DNA of 64,000 bases from Rossellomorea sp. SC111 (GTDB lineage Bacteria > Bacillota > Bacilli > Bacillales > Bacillaceae_B): positions 1 through 64,000 of the forward strand of contig NZ_JANIOC010000014.1 of the NCBI RefSeq assembly GCF_024733565.1, written 5' to 3'. Of this stretch, positions 36,811 through 44,502 are shown in pieces (position 1 is the first letter of the stretch; the number at the start of each line of letters is the position of its first letter). The notes below the pieces were generated by a model. It ran no database searches. It was not told the origin of the DNA and worked only from the letters and a program-made list of their open reading frames with translations. Both the position numbers and the translations under genes were made by a program.

Positions 36811-37755
36811 CTACTCTTCTGACGCCGTTTCTTCCCACTGCAGCCTCTTAAAGGATGTCGTTTGACAATACTCCATAATGGCCTGTGCCGCTTTCAGCTG
36901 GACACTCTTAATCGGGGAAGAGTTTGAACGCTGCTGCTGGAACCATTCATGGTGGGTCCGTTTGTCCAAAAACTGTATCCCGACTGGGGATTGGGGATAA
37001 TCTATGTAACCATTCCTGCTTATTACGGCTTGGTGAATGGGAAGTTCCACCCCTCCATAACGCATGATCTGATGGACGATTCTCTCCATCCTTTTCAATC
37101 CGATAAGAGGATTTAACACCTTTTCTTCCCCATTCCCCCATTTTTTCACCCAGAATCGCTCTCCTGAACCGATATAGGCGGTACCCTCTTCAAACTCGAG
37201 AAAGGTTAAACACCATATGCCTGTCGGGGTGATCAGGACCGTTTCCAGTTCGACGGGTGCATTTTTAATTTTCAGGACGGGATTGTACAAGACAAAAATA
37301 TTATCCGGGAAGCGTTGAAGAAGATACCGTAATCGTTCGTCATAATGATAGCTGTTATCCACATAGGATTTCTCCGTAATCGTGGAACTCGCCCATCTCA
37401 GCTGAAAATCAAATACAAGGTTCAAATAGGACGCCTTCAATTCCTCTTCCGAGTGGATATCCTGACCCGTGTCCATCTCCAAATGGAGGTCTTCATCACT
37501 CGGCTCTGGAATCATTTCTTCTTCTTCATCCTCTTTCTTCTTAAAAAGGGAAAAGAGCTTGTCTTTCATGGAGTTCTTCTCCTCGTCAGCCCATTCCTGT
37601 ACGGGTGGTGATGGATTTGGCAGATCTCCACTCTCCCAATGTTGTTTCATTTTTTCCCATTGCTGCTTTTTTAATCGGACAAATTGGGAAGGATATCTAT
37701 ATAAATCCGTTTCGTATCGTGAAACGTAATCTTGAAGTTTAATCAGCTGAGCCAT
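36811..37755 (-). CDS. NERD-like domain protein
   Basis: The 314-aa protein starts MAQLIKLQDYVSRYE. It has a charged, acidic middle (KKEDEEEEMIPEPSDED) and a C-terminal part resembling the NERD (nuclease-related) domain: VLYNPVLKIKNAPVELETVL, ITPTGIWCLTF. ATG at 37755 follows AAAGGACG; an extension to 37899 would run into thpR and is rejected. No membrane span is seen. It follows thpR by 22 bp, so an RNA- or DNA-related role is an inference from domain and context. Confidence 0.72.
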   Translation of the reverse strand: MAQLIKLQDYVSRYETDLYRYPSQFVRLKKQQWEKMKQHWESGDLPNPSPPVQEWADEEKNSMKDKLFSLFKKKEDEEEEMIPEPSDEDLHLEMDTGQDIHSEEELKASYLNLVFDFQLRWASSTITEKSYVDNSYHYDERLRYLLQRFPDNIFVLYNPVLKIKNAPVELETVLITPTGIWCLTFLEFEEGTAYIGSGERFWVKKWGNGEEKVLNPLIGLKRMERIVHQIMRYGGVELPIHQAVISRNGYIDYPQSPVGIQFLDKRTHHEWFQQQRSNSSPIKSVQLKAAQAIMEYCQTTSFKRLQWEETASEE

Positions 37756-37777
37756 AATAATCGTCCTTTCGTGTCGG

Positions 37778-38329
37778 TCAATTTGCCTGTAAAGGTATGG
37801 TATGGACGGCTTCATACTTAGGCAGCCGGTCCGGGTGGGTGTGATATAACACCACTTCTGTTGCAGTAAACATATGACGTTCAGCAGGCTGGAATTCATT
37901 CAGCCACTCTTGGGAAAATGAATATTCCCCATTCCATTTCCGCCCCACTGTAATATGAGGTGAAAATGGCCTCTGATCCAATTGAAAGCCGGCATCTTCA
38001 CATGCACCATACACAAGGTCCCTGAGACGGTGCAGCATCCCGGAAGGCTCGACCCCCATCCACAGGATCCTCGGGGACTCACTCTTCCCAAACGTACCAA
38101 ACCCGCTCAAGGTCAATGGAAAAGAAGGATGCGCCAACCTCCCCACATTATCCATGACCGGCCCGAGTTCATCCGCACTCCCTAAAAAGGCCAGGGTCAG
38201 GTGATAATCCTCCGGGTGGACCCACTTCTTGAACGAGCCATCAAGTCTCATCGGCTCCATGCATGCGTTAATATACTCTTTCGTTCCCTCTGACAGGGAA
38301 AGGGCAAAGAAATAGTGGGATTTTAACAT
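37778..38329 (-). CDS. thpR: RNA 2',3'-cyclic phosphodiesterase ThpR (YtlP)
   Basis: The 183-aa protein is a member of the 2H phosphoesterase family with two HxT motifs: DYHLTLAFLG near residue 42 and SPHITVGRKW near residue 128. Such enzymes open 2',3'-cyclic phosphates on RNA and were first described as 2'-5' RNA ligases. It is cytosolic. It is the first gene of a two-gene unit with the NERD-like gene. Confidence 0.92.
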   Translation of the reverse strand: MLKSHYFFALSLSEGTKEYINACMEPMRLDGSFKKWVHPEDYHLTLAFLGSADELGPVMDNVGRLAHPSFPLTLSGFGTFGKSESPRILWMGVEPSGMLHRLRDLVYGACEDAGFQLDQRPFSPHITVGRKWNGEYSFSQEWLNEFQPAERHMFTATEVVLYHTHPDRLPKYEAVHTIPLQAN

Positions 38330-38402
38330 AGCACTCGTCCTTTCAGTTAGCGTGTATGACGTACGAATTTAGTTATAGTAAGTAATAAATTTATTCTTAG
38401 AA

Positions 38403-38534
38403 AGTTGATTGGAGCGGAAAGTGATCGACTCCTGCGGGAAACGCTGGACAGGTGAGACCCCGCAGGGCCTAGCCCGAGGAGGCTCACCGCCAGCCCCGCG
38501 GAAAGCGAGCACCTGGAGTGGAAATCAATCACCA
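38403..38534. repeat. GTTGATTGG/GTTGATTTCC-family repeat, copy F
   Basis: It runs from AGTTGATTGGAGCGGAAAG to GGAGTGGAAATCAATCACC. The core is inverted relative to copy B (GACTCCTGCGGGAAACG, GGTGAGACCCCGCAGG, GAGGAGGCTCACCGCC). This copy lacks the inner repeat, which shows the empty form of the element. Confidence 0.85.
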
Positions 38535-38721
38535 CATGCTCCAAAAAAGGCGAAAATAAAAATCAGTTCTCTATTATTACTTTCATTTTAGCAAAATGTG
38601 TCATGAGAGAGAATGACTAGAAGGAAATGCAACAGAAATGAAATACAAAGCTAATTTATTTGATAAGATTTGTCTGAATTAGTACGATAGAAGAAGAAAG
38701 TTTTCTGAAAGGAAGATGAAC

Positions 38722-39651
38722 ATGAAAGTTGTACAAAATATCGCAGAATTGATCGGGGACACCCCCCTTGTAAAATTAAATCGGTTAAACCCTGCTGACG
38801 GTGCAGATGTATATGTGAAATTAGAATTTTACAATCCGAGTAAAAGCGTCAAGGACAGAGCAGCCTATCAAATGATCGTGGAAGCGGAAAAAGAAGGCTT
38901 CTTGAAGGAAGGTTCGACCATCATCGAGCCTACCAGTGGAAACACGGGGATCGGCCTTGCCATGAACGCTGCGGCACGGGGCTATCGTGCAATCCTTGTC
39001 ATGCCGGATACGATGACTCAAGAGCGCATCAACCTCTTGAAAGCCTATGGAGCTGAAGTGGTATTGACACCGGGGGACGAGAAAATGCCCGGTGCCATCG
39101 AAAAAGCGAAAGAATTGACAAAGAAAATCCCTGACAGTTTCATGCCCATGCAGTTTGAAAACGATGCGAATCCGAACGCTCACCGGAAAACAACGGCCCT
39201 TGAAATCGTCGAAGCCATGAAGGAAATAGGCAAGCCCCTATCAGCATTCGTTGCTACGGCGGGGACAGGGGGAACGATCACCGGAACAGGTGAAGTGTTA
39301 AAAGAGCACTATCCCGAGCTCGCTGTCCATGTAGTGGAGCCGGCGGGATCTCCCGTCCTATCAGGAGGGAAACCCGGCAAGCATAAATTGGTCGGTACAA
39401 GTCCAGGCTTCGTTCCCCAAATCCTGAATACGGATGTGTACGATGAAATTCATAAAATCGAAGACGAACAGGCATATGATATCACCCGCAGAATGGCAAG
39501 CGAAGAAGGAATCTTAGTCGGACCATCCTCAGGAGCCGCATGTTACGCTGCGATCGAAGTGGCGAAAAAATTATCGCCTGAAGATGTCGTCGTTTGCATC
39601 GCCTGCGATACGGGAGAACGCTATCTATCAAGTGACTTATTCAGATTTTAA
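38722..39651 (+). CDS. ytkP: Cysteine synthase family protein YtkP
   Basis: The 309-aa PLP enzyme has the O-acetylserine sulfhydrylase pattern: SVKDRAAYQM with PLP Lys44, the substrate loop EPTSGNTGIGLAM, phosphate loop TAGTGGTITGTGE, and LVGPSSGAACYAA. It would make cysteine from O-acetylserine and sulfide; paralogue activities cannot be excluded. ATG at 38722 is better spaced from AAGGAAG than ATG at 38716. It is a single-gene unit with a strong terminator. Confidence 0.92.
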   Translation: MKVVQNIAELIGDTPLVKLNRLNPADGADVYVKLEFYNPSKSVKDRAAYQMIVEAEKEGFLKEGSTIIEPTSGNTGIGLAMNAAARGYRAILVMPDTMTQERINLLKAYGAEVVLTPGDEKMPGAIEKAKELTKKIPDSFMPMQFENDANPNAHRKTTALEIVEAMKEIGKPLSAFVATAGTGGTITGTGEVLKEHYPELAVHVVEPAGSPVLSGGKPGKHKLVGTSPGFVPQILNTDVYDEIHKIEDEQAYDITRRMASEEGILVGPSSGAACYAAIEVAKKLSPEDVVVCIACDTGERYLSSDLFRF

Positions 39652-39660
39652 TAAAACGAC

Positions 39661-39693
39661 AAGAGGCTGGCACATCGATGTGCCAGCCTCTTT
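39661..39693. terminator. Bidirectional terminator after ytkP
   Basis: AAGAGGCTGGCACAT pairs perfectly with ATGTGCCAGCCTCTT around a 2-3 nt loop, between convergent genes. Confidence 0.9.
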
Positions 39694-39700
39694 CGTATGT

Positions 39701-39976
39701 TCATTTAACAGTATGATAATGTGAGATGAATTGTTCTGGAGAAGATTTGACGACGAACGTCCAGACCCCTTCGATGGTGTGAAGATACAAAAACGTATAG
39801 TAAGCGGACAAGGGCTTACTTGTCACATCCATCACATCCTTAATGGTGAAGCTTTTCGTAGGAGTGACGATCCGGTCACTGTACAAATAAAGATGCTCCT
39901 CCGTCTCGATCGTGAATTGCTGGTTGTCTTCTATTCTTCGTTCGGTCTTCATAAATGGTTGTGAACAAATCAACAT
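39701..39976 (-). CDS. Unknown 91-aa protein downstream of dat
   Basis: The protein is short and beta-rich by appearance (FTIETEEHLYLYSDRIVTPT, TFLYLHTIEGVWTFVVK). It has no signal peptide or membrane span and might be a PH-like domain. TTGGAGG lies 8 nt before the ATG, supporting a real gene. It is 18 bp downstream of dat and probably cotranscribed with pepV-dat. I do not recognise the family. Confidence 0.7.
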   Translation of the reverse strand: MLICSQPFMKTERRIEDNQQFTIETEEHLYLYSDRIVTPTKSFTIKDVMDVTSKPLSAYYTFLYLHTIEGVWTFVVKSSPEQFISHYHTVK

Positions 39977-39994
39977 GTATTGCCTCCAACTCGT

Positions 39995-40843
39995 TTAACG
40001 GGATCCCAATCCTTTTCTTTCATTGAACAGATCCTGAAGCCTTTTCGTGACAGTACCTGGTGTTCCTTCTCCGATGTCCTGTCCATCGATTTCGACTACA
40101 GGCATCACTTCTGAAGTGGTACTGGCAATGAATACTTCATCCGCTGTCATCAATTCAGAAACGGAAAACGTCTCTTCCTGAAAAGAGATCCCATTTTTTC
40201 TGCATAGTTCTTCAATGACTCGTCTTGTGATTCCATTCAGGATCAGGTTTGTAACGGGATGCGTATAAATGACCCCGTTTTTCACCATAAAGGCATTGGA
40301 AGAGGAGCCTTCGGTTACCGTGTCGCCGCGATGCAGAATCGCTTCAAAGTGCCCTTCTGACGCCGCCTCCTGTTTTGCAAGAAGGTTACCAAGGAGATTA
40401 AGGCTCTTTATGTCACAGCGCAGCCATCTGATATCTTCCACGAGCTTGGCTGTTACCCCTTGTTGCATCTGGCGAGCCGGAACAGGGAAATCCTTTGTAT
40501 ACGCGACGACACTCCCCACTACATCTTCTTGAGGAAAATGATGCTGACGTGCTGATACACCACGTGTCACTTGTACATATACGATTCCGTCCCTGACCCC
40601 ATTGAGGTTAATCAAATGAAGGAGCTTTGATGTGAAATCCGCTTCTTGATACGGGATGGAAAGCTTCATTTTTTCAGCGCTTTGATACAGTCTTCCCATA
40701 TGCTCTTTCATGGTGAATGTGTTTCCGCTGTACACTCGGATCACTTCATAGATGCCGTCCCCGAATTGATAACCGCGGTCCTCGATATCGACCTTCGCCT
40801 TGTCGCGGTCGATCAGTTCACCGTTTACAAATACTGTGTTCAT
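39995..40843 (-). CDS. dat: D-amino acid aminotransferase
   Basis: This class IV PLP aminotransferase interconverts D-alanine and D-glutamate with their keto acids, supplying D-amino acids for the wall. The 282-aa sequence begins MNTVFVNGELIDRDKAK and has DRGYQFGDGIYEVIRVY, the PLP lysine in CDIKSLNLLGN near residue 145, and EGSSSNAFMV. ATG at 40843 is preceded by AAGGGGGAGAGG. It lies 22 bp after the dipeptidase gene, unlike B. subtilis, where I recall dat elsewhere. Confidence 0.93.
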   Translation of the reverse strand: MNTVFVNGELIDRDKAKVDIEDRGYQFGDGIYEVIRVYSGNTFTMKEHMGRLYQSAEKMKLSIPYQEADFTSKLLHLINLNGVRDGIVYVQVTRGVSARQHHFPQEDVVGSVVAYTKDFPVPARQMQQGVTAKLVEDIRWLRCDIKSLNLLGNLLAKQEAASEGHFEAILHRGDTVTEGSSSNAFMVKNGVIYTHPVTNLILNGITRRVIEELCRKNGISFQEETFSVSELMTADEVFIASTTSEVMPVVEIDGQDIGEGTPGTVTKRLQDLFNERKGLGSR

Positions 40844-40865
40844 CCTATCCTCTCCCCCTTCTCTC

Positions 40866-42272
40866 TTATGATTCACACGCTAATTCATAAATCGCCTGGG
40901 CATAAATGGCCGTCGCTTTAAGAAGATCCTCTATATACATATATTCATCCTTCTGATGGGCAATATCTTCACGGCCCGGGAATAATGCCCCGAAGGCAAC
41001 ACCTGCTTCCAGACTTCTCGCATATGTTCCCCCGCCGATACTTAATAACTCGCCTCTTTCGCCTGTTTGATCTTCATATACTTTTTTCAGGGTCTGTACG
41101 AGTTCATCATCCTTGGACACATGATGAGGTTTACTATCGGTGAAATTCTCGATGGAATACCCCTCGACGTTCTCGATGATGGTCTTTCCTTTATCCATAT
41201 CAAACGTCACCGGATAACGCATGTTCAATCCTAATCGTCCGCCTTCAGCTTCCGAATAGCGGAGCTTCCCTATATTGATGGTCAGATCCCCCGTAATGTC
41301 GTCCGTGTAGCTGACACCGAGCTGGATCCCTCTTGAGTCCTTGAAGAAATGCTTCGCCGTGAATTCAAAGAACTGTTTCCCTTGAGAGGAGAGTGGCAGC
41401 TTTGATAAGAAAGCGGCTAAATAAAGCCCTGCATTCTTTCCATTGTCAGGCTCCATCCCGTGTGAGGATACGCCTTCCACCTGGAACACGAGCTCTCCAT
41501 TTTCAATATAATAGCTTCCTTTGACGCCTTCATCTTTTGTGAAGATTTCAAAATTCTGTATCCATTTCGTATGATCTTCATCGACAACCAGGATCGCCTT
41601 TGCAAAATCAGGTACCATGTTATACCGGCGGCCGGACTCGAATGAAAGGACCTTGATCCCTGAATCAGTAATCTCCTCGGGCTTCACCTGAACCAGATCA
41701 TAATCCGCGATCCCTTTTTCAGCATGGATGATCGGGAAATCGGCATCAGGTGCAAATCCCATCGTCGGCATTTCCTCGTTTTTGAAATAATGCTCCACGC
41801 ATCTCCAATCACTTTCTTCATCCGTTCCGATGATCATGCGGATCCTCTTATTGAAGGTCGGATCCAGATCCTTGACGATTTTCATGGCATAATAAGCGGC
41901 CATGGTAGGTCCCTTGTCATCGATCGCTCCACGGGCAAAGATCTTCCCATCCTTGATCTCACCGCCATAAGGGTCCACGCTCCATCCGTCCCCTTCAGGA
42001 ACCACATCCACATGGCAGAGGATGCCGAGAAGGTCCTCCCCTTCACCGAATTCTAAATGCCCGGCAAGATGATCGACGTTTTTAGGAGTGAAACCATCCT
42101 TCTCCCCAAGCGTCAACAGATAGGAAAGAGCTTCCTTTACACCTTTTCCGAGTGGTGCATCTTCAGTCGCATCCTCTTCATCAAGCACACTTTTAATTTG
42201 AAGGAATTTCTGCAAGTCCTTAAGCAAATCATCTTTCCGTTTCTCGACTTCATTCGTCCAATTGATACTCAT
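40866..42272 (-). CDS. pepV: Dipeptidase PepV (YtjP), M20 family
   Basis: The 468-aa cytosolic zinc dipeptidase has the metal region LLGILCHVDVVPEGDGW (His, Asp), RGAIDDKGPTMAAYYAMK (bridging Asp), and TDEESDWRC (catalytic and ligand Glu). GEGEDLL and the lid segment are also of PepV type. ATG at 42272 (MSINWTNEVEKRK) is chosen because GGTGGAG precedes it; the open frame extends to 42353 without a ribosome site. It is the first gene of pepV-dat. Confidence 0.93.
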   Translation of the reverse strand: MSINWTNEVEKRKDDLLKDLQKFLQIKSVLDEEDATEDAPLGKGVKEALSYLLTLGEKDGFTPKNVDHLAGHLEFGEGEDLLGILCHVDVVPEGDGWSVDPYGGEIKDGKIFARGAIDDKGPTMAAYYAMKIVKDLDPTFNKRIRMIIGTDEESDWRCVEHYFKNEEMPTMGFAPDADFPIIHAEKGIADYDLVQVKPEEITDSGIKVLSFESGRRYNMVPDFAKAILVVDEDHTKWIQNFEIFTKDEGVKGSYYIENGELVFQVEGVSSHGMEPDNGKNAGLYLAAFLSKLPLSSQGKQFFEFTAKHFFKDSRGIQLGVSYTDDITGDLTINIGKLRYSEAEGGRLGLNMRYPVTFDMDKGKTIIENVEGYSIENFTDSKPHHVSKDDELVQTLKKVYEDQTGERGELLSIGGGTYARSLEAGVAFGALFPGREDIAHQKDEYMYIEDLLKATAIYAQAIYELACES

Positions 42273-42650
42273 ACACTCCACCTGCTTTATATGTATTGTC
42301 TTCCCCTCCCATTTTATACTGTTTAGCGGGGAAATCCAAACGGGGAGGGCCACTCGTTGCCGATGGAAATCAACCTCCCTGTCTCCTATCTGAAATTAAA
42401 CTAAACAAAATACATATTTTTAGCATTTTCTTCATATTCTAGGAATAGACCCAAGAAGTTACTAGGTAAATTGTTTGTAAATTTGGACAATATTCTAGAA
42501 ATTTTGTCGGATTAGGAGTACAATGTAATTGTCTGACATCATATGAGTAAACTCTATTTGTAGAAAAGGGGTTGTCTAAAGCGCATAGTACATATGGTAG
42601 CACGTGAGGTGCACACATGACGCATGTAGTCTTTGCCTTTCGAAAAATGA
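42273..42650. other. Intergenic region between pepV and ytzE
   Basis: This 390-bp A/T-rich gap holds the divergent promoters. At 42350-42375, ACTCGTTGCCGATGGAAATCAACC looks like a decayed end of the GTTGATTTCC repeats. A minus-strand frame at 42439-42678 is not supported. Confidence 0.4.
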
Positions 42651-42665
42651 TGAGGGAGTGGTTTT

Positions 42666-42887
42666 TTGAAACCTTCAACCAATCGTATGCTCACTAGAAT
42701 CAAAGCTGTATACATGTACATCAAACAGAAGGGTACTGTAACAACTCAAGATCTTGTAGACGAATTTGGCATTACTCCTCGAACCATACAAAGAGATCTC
42801 AACGTGTTAGCCTATAACGACCTCGTCCAAAGCCCTAGCCGCGGCCAGTGGACAACTACAGAGAAAAAAGTGAAGTTGACGTCATAA
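42666..42887 (+). CDS. ytzE: Small DeoR-type HTH protein YtzE
   Basis: The 73-aa protein is a lone DeoR-type winged helix: IKQKGTVTTQDLVDEFGITP, then RTIQRDLNVLAYNDLV. It lacks the sugar-phosphate sensor domain of full-length DeoR regulators. Probably it starts with TTG at 42666, with GAGGGAG 7-13 nt upstream; ATG at 42687 is the alternative. The target is unknown. Its length is close to B. subtilis YtzE. Confidence 0.85.
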   Translation: MKPSTNRMLTRIKAVYMYIKQKGTVTTQDLVDEFGITPRTIQRDLNVLAYNDLVQSPSRGQWTTTEKKVKLTS

Positions 42888-42954
42888 ACAAACATTGACG
42901 TCTACAGACTGAACTTACAAGAACTAATAACGGACTAAAAATTACTAAAATAAC

Positions 42955-43012
42955 AAAAAAACGGGACAGCACCTTTAGCCAAGGGTGCTGCCCCGTTTTT
43001 TTATTGGGGTTT
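42955..43012. terminator. Bidirectional terminator between ytzE and the pseudouridine synthase gene
   Basis: ACGGGACAGCACCTTT pairs with AAGGGTGCTGCCCCGT, with A7 on the left and T7 on the right. Confidence 0.9.
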
Positions 43013-43720
43013 ATATTCTTTAAGAAGCGTTACTTCCTCTTCCGTCAGTTCCCGATACTCACCAAGCTCCAAGTCTTCATCAAGCTCAAGAGGTCCCATG
43101 GTCAAACGCTTCAGATAAACCACGCGCTTCCCGACACTTTCAAACATCCTTTTCACCTGATGGAATTTCCCTTCCGTAATCGTCAATTCGATATCCGAAG
43201 TCAGACCCGACTTTAAGATCGTTAAATCCCCCGGCTTCGTTTCATATCCATCATCCAATGTAACACCATTCTTGAACGCTTCAATATCCGCTTCCGTCAC
43301 TTCTCCGTCGATCACGGCGAAATATGTCTTCGGCACATGGCGCTTCGGTGAAAGAAGCTGATGGGACAATTGACCATCGTTGGTGATCAGGAGGAAGCCT
43401 TCCGTATCCTTATCCAGCCTTCCCACTGGAAACGGATTGAAGATTTGATCTTCCAGCTGAAGTAAATCAATCACCGTTTCCTCCTGTCCATCTTCAGTGG
43501 CGGAAATGACTCCAGGCGGCTTATTCATCAGCAGATAGATGAATTCTTTATACTCGACCTGTTCACCGTGCAGCATGACGGTATCCTTATCTGTATCAAT
43601 ATGAACCTTTCCATCCTTGACGACGTCCCCATTCACTTGAAGACCGCCATCCTTTAATAGTTTCTTTACTTCCTTCCGGCTGCCGTAGCCCATATTCGCA
43701 AGCATTTTATCTATTCTCAT
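43001..43720 (-). CDS. ytzG: RsuA-family rRNA pseudouridine synthase (YtzG)
   Basis: The 239-aa protein has an S4 RNA-binding domain at the N-terminus (MRIDKMLANMGYGSRKEVKKL, quoted in part: IDKMLANMGYGSRKEVKK) and the pseudouridine synthase catalytic motif FPVGRLDKDTEGFLLITNDG with the conserved Asp near residue 102. The closest type is RsuA, which acts on 16S rRNA position 516. ATG at 43720 is preferred to the in-frame GTG at 43729. The gene terminates in the shared terminator. Confidence 0.9.
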   Translation of the reverse strand: MRIDKMLANMGYGSRKEVKKLLKDGGLQVNGDVVKDGKVHIDTDKDTVMLHGEQVEYKEFIYLLMNKPPGVISATEDGQEETVIDLLQLEDQIFNPFPVGRLDKDTEGFLLITNDGQLSHQLLSPKRHVPKTYFAVIDGEVTEADIEAFKNGVTLDDGYETKPGDLTILKSGLTSDIELTITEGKFHQVKRMFESVGKRVVYLKRLTMGPLELDEDLELGEYRELTEEEVTLLKEYKPQ

Positions 43721-43883
43721 CTCTATCACTCTCCGTTTTGTTATTCCTTTTTCCGGTCTCCAGCGGGCATGTTGCCCTTCCTTCTATTATTCTTTACACA
43801 GGCTGCTGAAGGTAAGCAACTTTGATAAAAATAAAAGGCTGTTTTCGTAAAGGTTGTTGGTTTTGAACATTTTGTCTGCCTGG

Positions 43884-44044
43884 GCTCTGTCAATCGGTAT
43901 GTGCTGATGGTGAGGGGAACTACTCCGCTTTCCGCGGACGAACGGCCGAGCCTCCTCAGCTTCGCTTCCGGGGTCTCAGCACGCCCGTTTTTCCGCAGGA
44001 GTCTGCGCACCCTTCACCATATTTAAGAGATTTCGTGACAGAGC
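43884..44044. repeat. CTCTGTCA-end repeat (second family), copy E2
   Basis: The ends GCTCTGTCAATC and CGTGACAGAGC are inverted. The inner arms (ATGGTGAGGGGAACTAC and GCGCACCCTTCACCAT) are imperfect. The core is nearly identical to E1 (CTTTCCGCGGACG, GAGCCTCCTCAGCTTCGC, CGGGGTCTCA). Confidence 0.85.
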
Positions 44045-44163
44045 TATAAGGTCTCAAATAAAAACATAATAAAAAACAATATTCTTCTTTCTTAATATGA
44101 AATTACTCTCAACTTTACTTTAATGAAGGTTGCTTGCTAAATTTCTTAAGGATACAGGCCAAG

Positions 44164-44419
44164 CAGTTGATTCTCGCTGCAGGTGCTCGACTCCTGCGGG
44201 AATTGCGGGAAAGCCTGAAAAGCGGAGGTGGCTTGCTCTGCCCCGACCAGCATAAGATGAGTGGGCTAAGAAGGCGTTCTTTTGCCTTCTTGGACCATTT
44301 AGCTTATGACCTCGAGGGGCTAGCCACCGTAGCTGGATCTTGAGACCCCACAGGGCAACGCCCGAGGAGGCTCAACTCACGCCCCGCGGAAAGCGAGCAC
44401 CTGGAGCGGAAATCAACCA
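44164..44419. repeat. GTTGATT-family repeat, copy G, carrying the nested second repeat
   Basis: The outer element runs from AGTTGATTCTCGCTGCAGG to GGAGCGGAAATCAACCA. Its two halves (GACTCCTGCGGGAAT and GAGACCCCACAGGGC through GCCCCGCGGAAAGCGAGC) are separated by the inner repeat at 44217-44335, exactly as in copy D. Confidence 0.85.
44217..44335 (-). repeat. Nested hairpin repeat, copy 2 (inverted)
   Basis: GAAAAGCGGAGGTGGCTTGC... ends GCTAGCCACCGTAGCTGG. Its reverse complement aligns along its whole length with 21513-21630, including the apex AAGAAGGCAAAAGAACGCCTTCTT. Confidence 0.85.
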
Positions 44420-44465
44420 GCGCTTTCCTTTTAAAAGCAACAGAGTCTGCGAAAACACCCAAATA

Positions 44466-44500
44466 AAAAAGGGATGATCGGCATGTATCATCCCTTTTTC
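44466..44500 (-). terminator. murJ terminator
   Basis: AAAAGGGATGAT pairs with ATCATCCCTTTTT, with a T run on the minus strand. Confidence 0.85.
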
Positions 44501-44502
44501 TT

